DNA of 14,281 nucleotides from Acidimicrobiia bacterium (lineage in GTDB: Bacteria > Actinomycetota > Acidimicrobiia > Spongiisociales > ZC4RG35): contig JAOUGY010000064.1 in assembly GCA_029865445.1 (NCBI GenBank), positions 1 through 14,281 of the forward strand, given 5' to 3'. This document shows, piece by piece, positions 13,176 to 14,281 of this stretch (position 1 is the stretch's first letter; every line of letters starts with the position of its first letter). The notes beneath the pieces were generated by a model. It was not told the DNA's origin. It saw only the letters and a program-made list of their open reading frames with translations, and made no database searches. Made by a program: the position numbers and the translations under genes.

Positions 13176-13181
13176 AGTGTA
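13176..13181 (-). promoter_or_regulatory. Predicted -10 box (TACACT), leaderless promoter of the flavin reductase gene
   Basis: TACACT on the minus strand is followed by 8 nt and the ATG at 13167. It sits in the 23-bp gap after the aminotransferase stop codon, its last base overlapping the unused TTG. Confidence 0.45.
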
Positions 13182-13190
13182 CGCCGGGGG

Positions 13191-14281
13191 TCAGAGGCCG
13201 GACAGAGCGGCTTCCACGGCGTCGACGTACCGGTCGACGTCACCGTCCGTGACCTCGAGCGACAACGCGATGAACCCGCGACGGGCCGGATAGAACCCGG
13301 CCGCCAGGCTCTCGAAGAACCAGAGTTCGAGGAGCCGATCGTCTGCAGCAGTCAGATCGTCGACCGACCGGACCGGTCCCGGTACGGCGTGGACGTTCAT
13401 GAGCGACCCGACCCCGCTGACCGACATCCCAACCCGTGCCAGGACGGACCCGAGAGCCTCGCGCAACCGGTCTCCTCTCCGGTTCAGGTCGTCGAGGAGC
13501 TGGGGCGTCAGGTGTTCGGCAGCCGCCACTCCCGCGGCCATGGACACGACGTCGTTGTTGAAGGTCCCGGCGTGCGACAGTCCGCCGCCCGCCGCCGGGT
13601 CGAAGGCCTTCATCACCGTGCGCCGACCGCCGAAGGCCCCGAACCCCAGACCCCCGCCGAGGTACTTGCCCAACGTGGTCAGATCGGAGGCGACGCCGTA
13701 GAGGTGCTGAGCGCCGCCAAACGACAGCCGAGATGTCATCACCTCGTCGAACACGAGCAGGGCGTCGTAGCGGTCGGCCAGCGTTCGCAGACCGGACAGA
13801 AACTCGGGCTCGGCCGGGATGCACCCGGCGGAACCCTGCATCGGCTCCACCAGGATGCATCCGATTCCGTCGGGATCGGACTCGAAGTGGCTGCGCACCG
13901 ATTCGAGATCGTTGTACCTCGCATGGAGCCAGCGGTGAGGGACGTTGACCTCCCGCCCGTGGTCGCCGAAGTACAGCACCCCACCGTGATAGGCGCCGTC
14001 AAACACCACGACGCCCGCCCGGCCCGTGTGGTGAAGAGCGGCCGATATGGCCATCAGGTTGGCCTCGGTTCCGGAGTTGGTGAAGCGGATCAGATCGATC
14101 GAGTCGAATCGCGCCACCAGCGCCTCGGCCAGACGCACTTCGTCGCCGGCGACGGCGCCGAGGGCCACCCCGTCATCGATCGCCTTGTGAACCGCAGACA
14201 GGATGCCGAGCGGCGAATGCCCGAACAACCCGGCGGTGTAGTTGCCGAGCAGGTCCACGTAGGTGTGGCCCTCCGCGTCGT
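13191..14281 (-). CDS. Class III PLP-dependent aminotransferase, GSA-like (N-terminus outside window)
   Basis: The frame is open to the right edge (first visible residues DAEGHTYVDLLGNYTAGLFGHS), so about 363 residues and the C-terminus are present; roughly 50-70 N-terminal residues are missing. A GTG at 14258 lies inside the conserved region and is not the real start. Fold-type I landmarks are TNSGTEANLMA, DGAYHGG, ILVEPMQGSAGCIPA, VFDEVMTSRLSFGG (Asp that contacts the PLP pyridine N) and the PLP-binding Lys in TLGKYLGGGLGFGAFGG, followed by AGTFNND. This places it with glutamate-1-semialdehyde-2,1-aminomutase-like aminotransferases, but it is probably not HemL itself: no haem genes are nearby, and the family contains many transaminases of unknown substrate. 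A separate promoter for the next gene follows its stop. Confidence 0.85.
   Translation of the reverse strand, partial: DAEGHTYVDLLGNYTAGLFGHSPLGILSAVHKAIDDGVALGAVAGDEVRLAEALVARFDSIDLIRFTNSGTEANLMAISAALHHTGRAGVVVFDGAYHGGVLYFGDHGREVNVPHRWLHARYNDLESVRSHFESDPDGIGCILVEPMQGSAGCIPAEPEFLSGLRTLADRYDALLVFDEVMTSRLSFGGAQHLYGVASDLTTLGKYLGGGLGFGAFGGRRTVMKAFDPAAGGGLSHAGTFNNDVVSMAAGVAAAEHLTPQLLDDLNRRGDRLREALGSVLARVGMSVSGVGSLMNVHAVPGPVRSVDDLTAADDRLLELWFFESLAAGFYPARRGFIALSLEVTDGDVDRYVDAVEAALSGL

Noticed and set aside
13191..14281. Calling the aminotransferase hemL (glutamate-1-semialdehyde aminomutase)
   Set aside because: The fold and motifs fit, but no tetrapyrrole genes are nearby, the N-terminus is missing, and many unrelated transaminases share these motifs.
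1..14281. CRISPR arrays, tRNA or rRNA genes, transposases, integrases, phage or toxin-antitoxin genes
   Set aside because: I looked on both strands and saw no spaced direct-repeat arrays, tRNA-like cloverleaf motifs or mobile-element protein signatures.

Overview
The window is high-GC, densely packed chromosomal DNA from an actinobacterium. Support for this is the strong G/C third-position bias, a CTC-type L25 (rplY) with a long acidic tail next to pth, frequent GTG/TTG starts, TANNNT promoters placed for leaderless initiation, and a lipoprotein with fused substrate-binding and VWA domains. Acidimicrobiia is my best guess from the look of the proteins, but this is only an impression. No rRNA, tRNA, CRISPR array, transposase or phage gene was seen. 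No gene-free stretch exceeds about 90 bp.

Layout. Left edge: the C-terminal end of a DUF418-type membrane protein (+), facing a small VOC/glyoxalase-fold gene (-). Next on the minus strand come rplY and pth, both translation genes, in an operon whose promoter overlaps the end of the preceding gene. From 6690 down to 1926 lies a tightly coupled five-gene minus-strand operon: a membrane-anchored degenerate substrate-binding protein, an SBP-VWA lipoprotein with an intact MIDAS motif, a two-TM coiled-coil protein, an endonuclease/exonuclease/phosphatase-family protein and a TEX30/KANL3-like alpha/beta hydrolase. Junctions are 4-bp overlaps or gaps of 1-2 bp. The first three genes look like an envelope module of unknown function and are the best candidate here for an undescribed system.

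A compact divergent promoter at about 6700-6740 separates this operon from pgl (6-phosphogluconolactonase) and a secreted lipoprotein esterase, both on the plus strand. The esterase meets an AlkA-like DNA glycosylase (-) across an 81-bp convergent gap containing inverted and direct repeats.

From 12627 down to 9319 is a deoxynucleoside/acetaldehyde operon: deoC, a catalytically complete aldehyde dehydrogenase, and a 282-aa ALDH-like protein that has lost its catalytic residues. The last two together resemble a split form of the two-domain ALDH16 enzyme. DeoC releases acetaldehyde, which the ALDH would oxidise. Upstream are a flavin reductase and, running off the right edge, a class III (GSA-like) aminotransferase.

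A recurring signal is a TANNNT hexamer 6-8 nt before the start codon of six genes (VOC gene, pgl, esterase, glycosylase, deoC, flavin reductase). This points to widespread leaderless transcription and helps fix several starts. Operon-internal genes instead use Shine-Dalgarno sequences or stop-start overlap.
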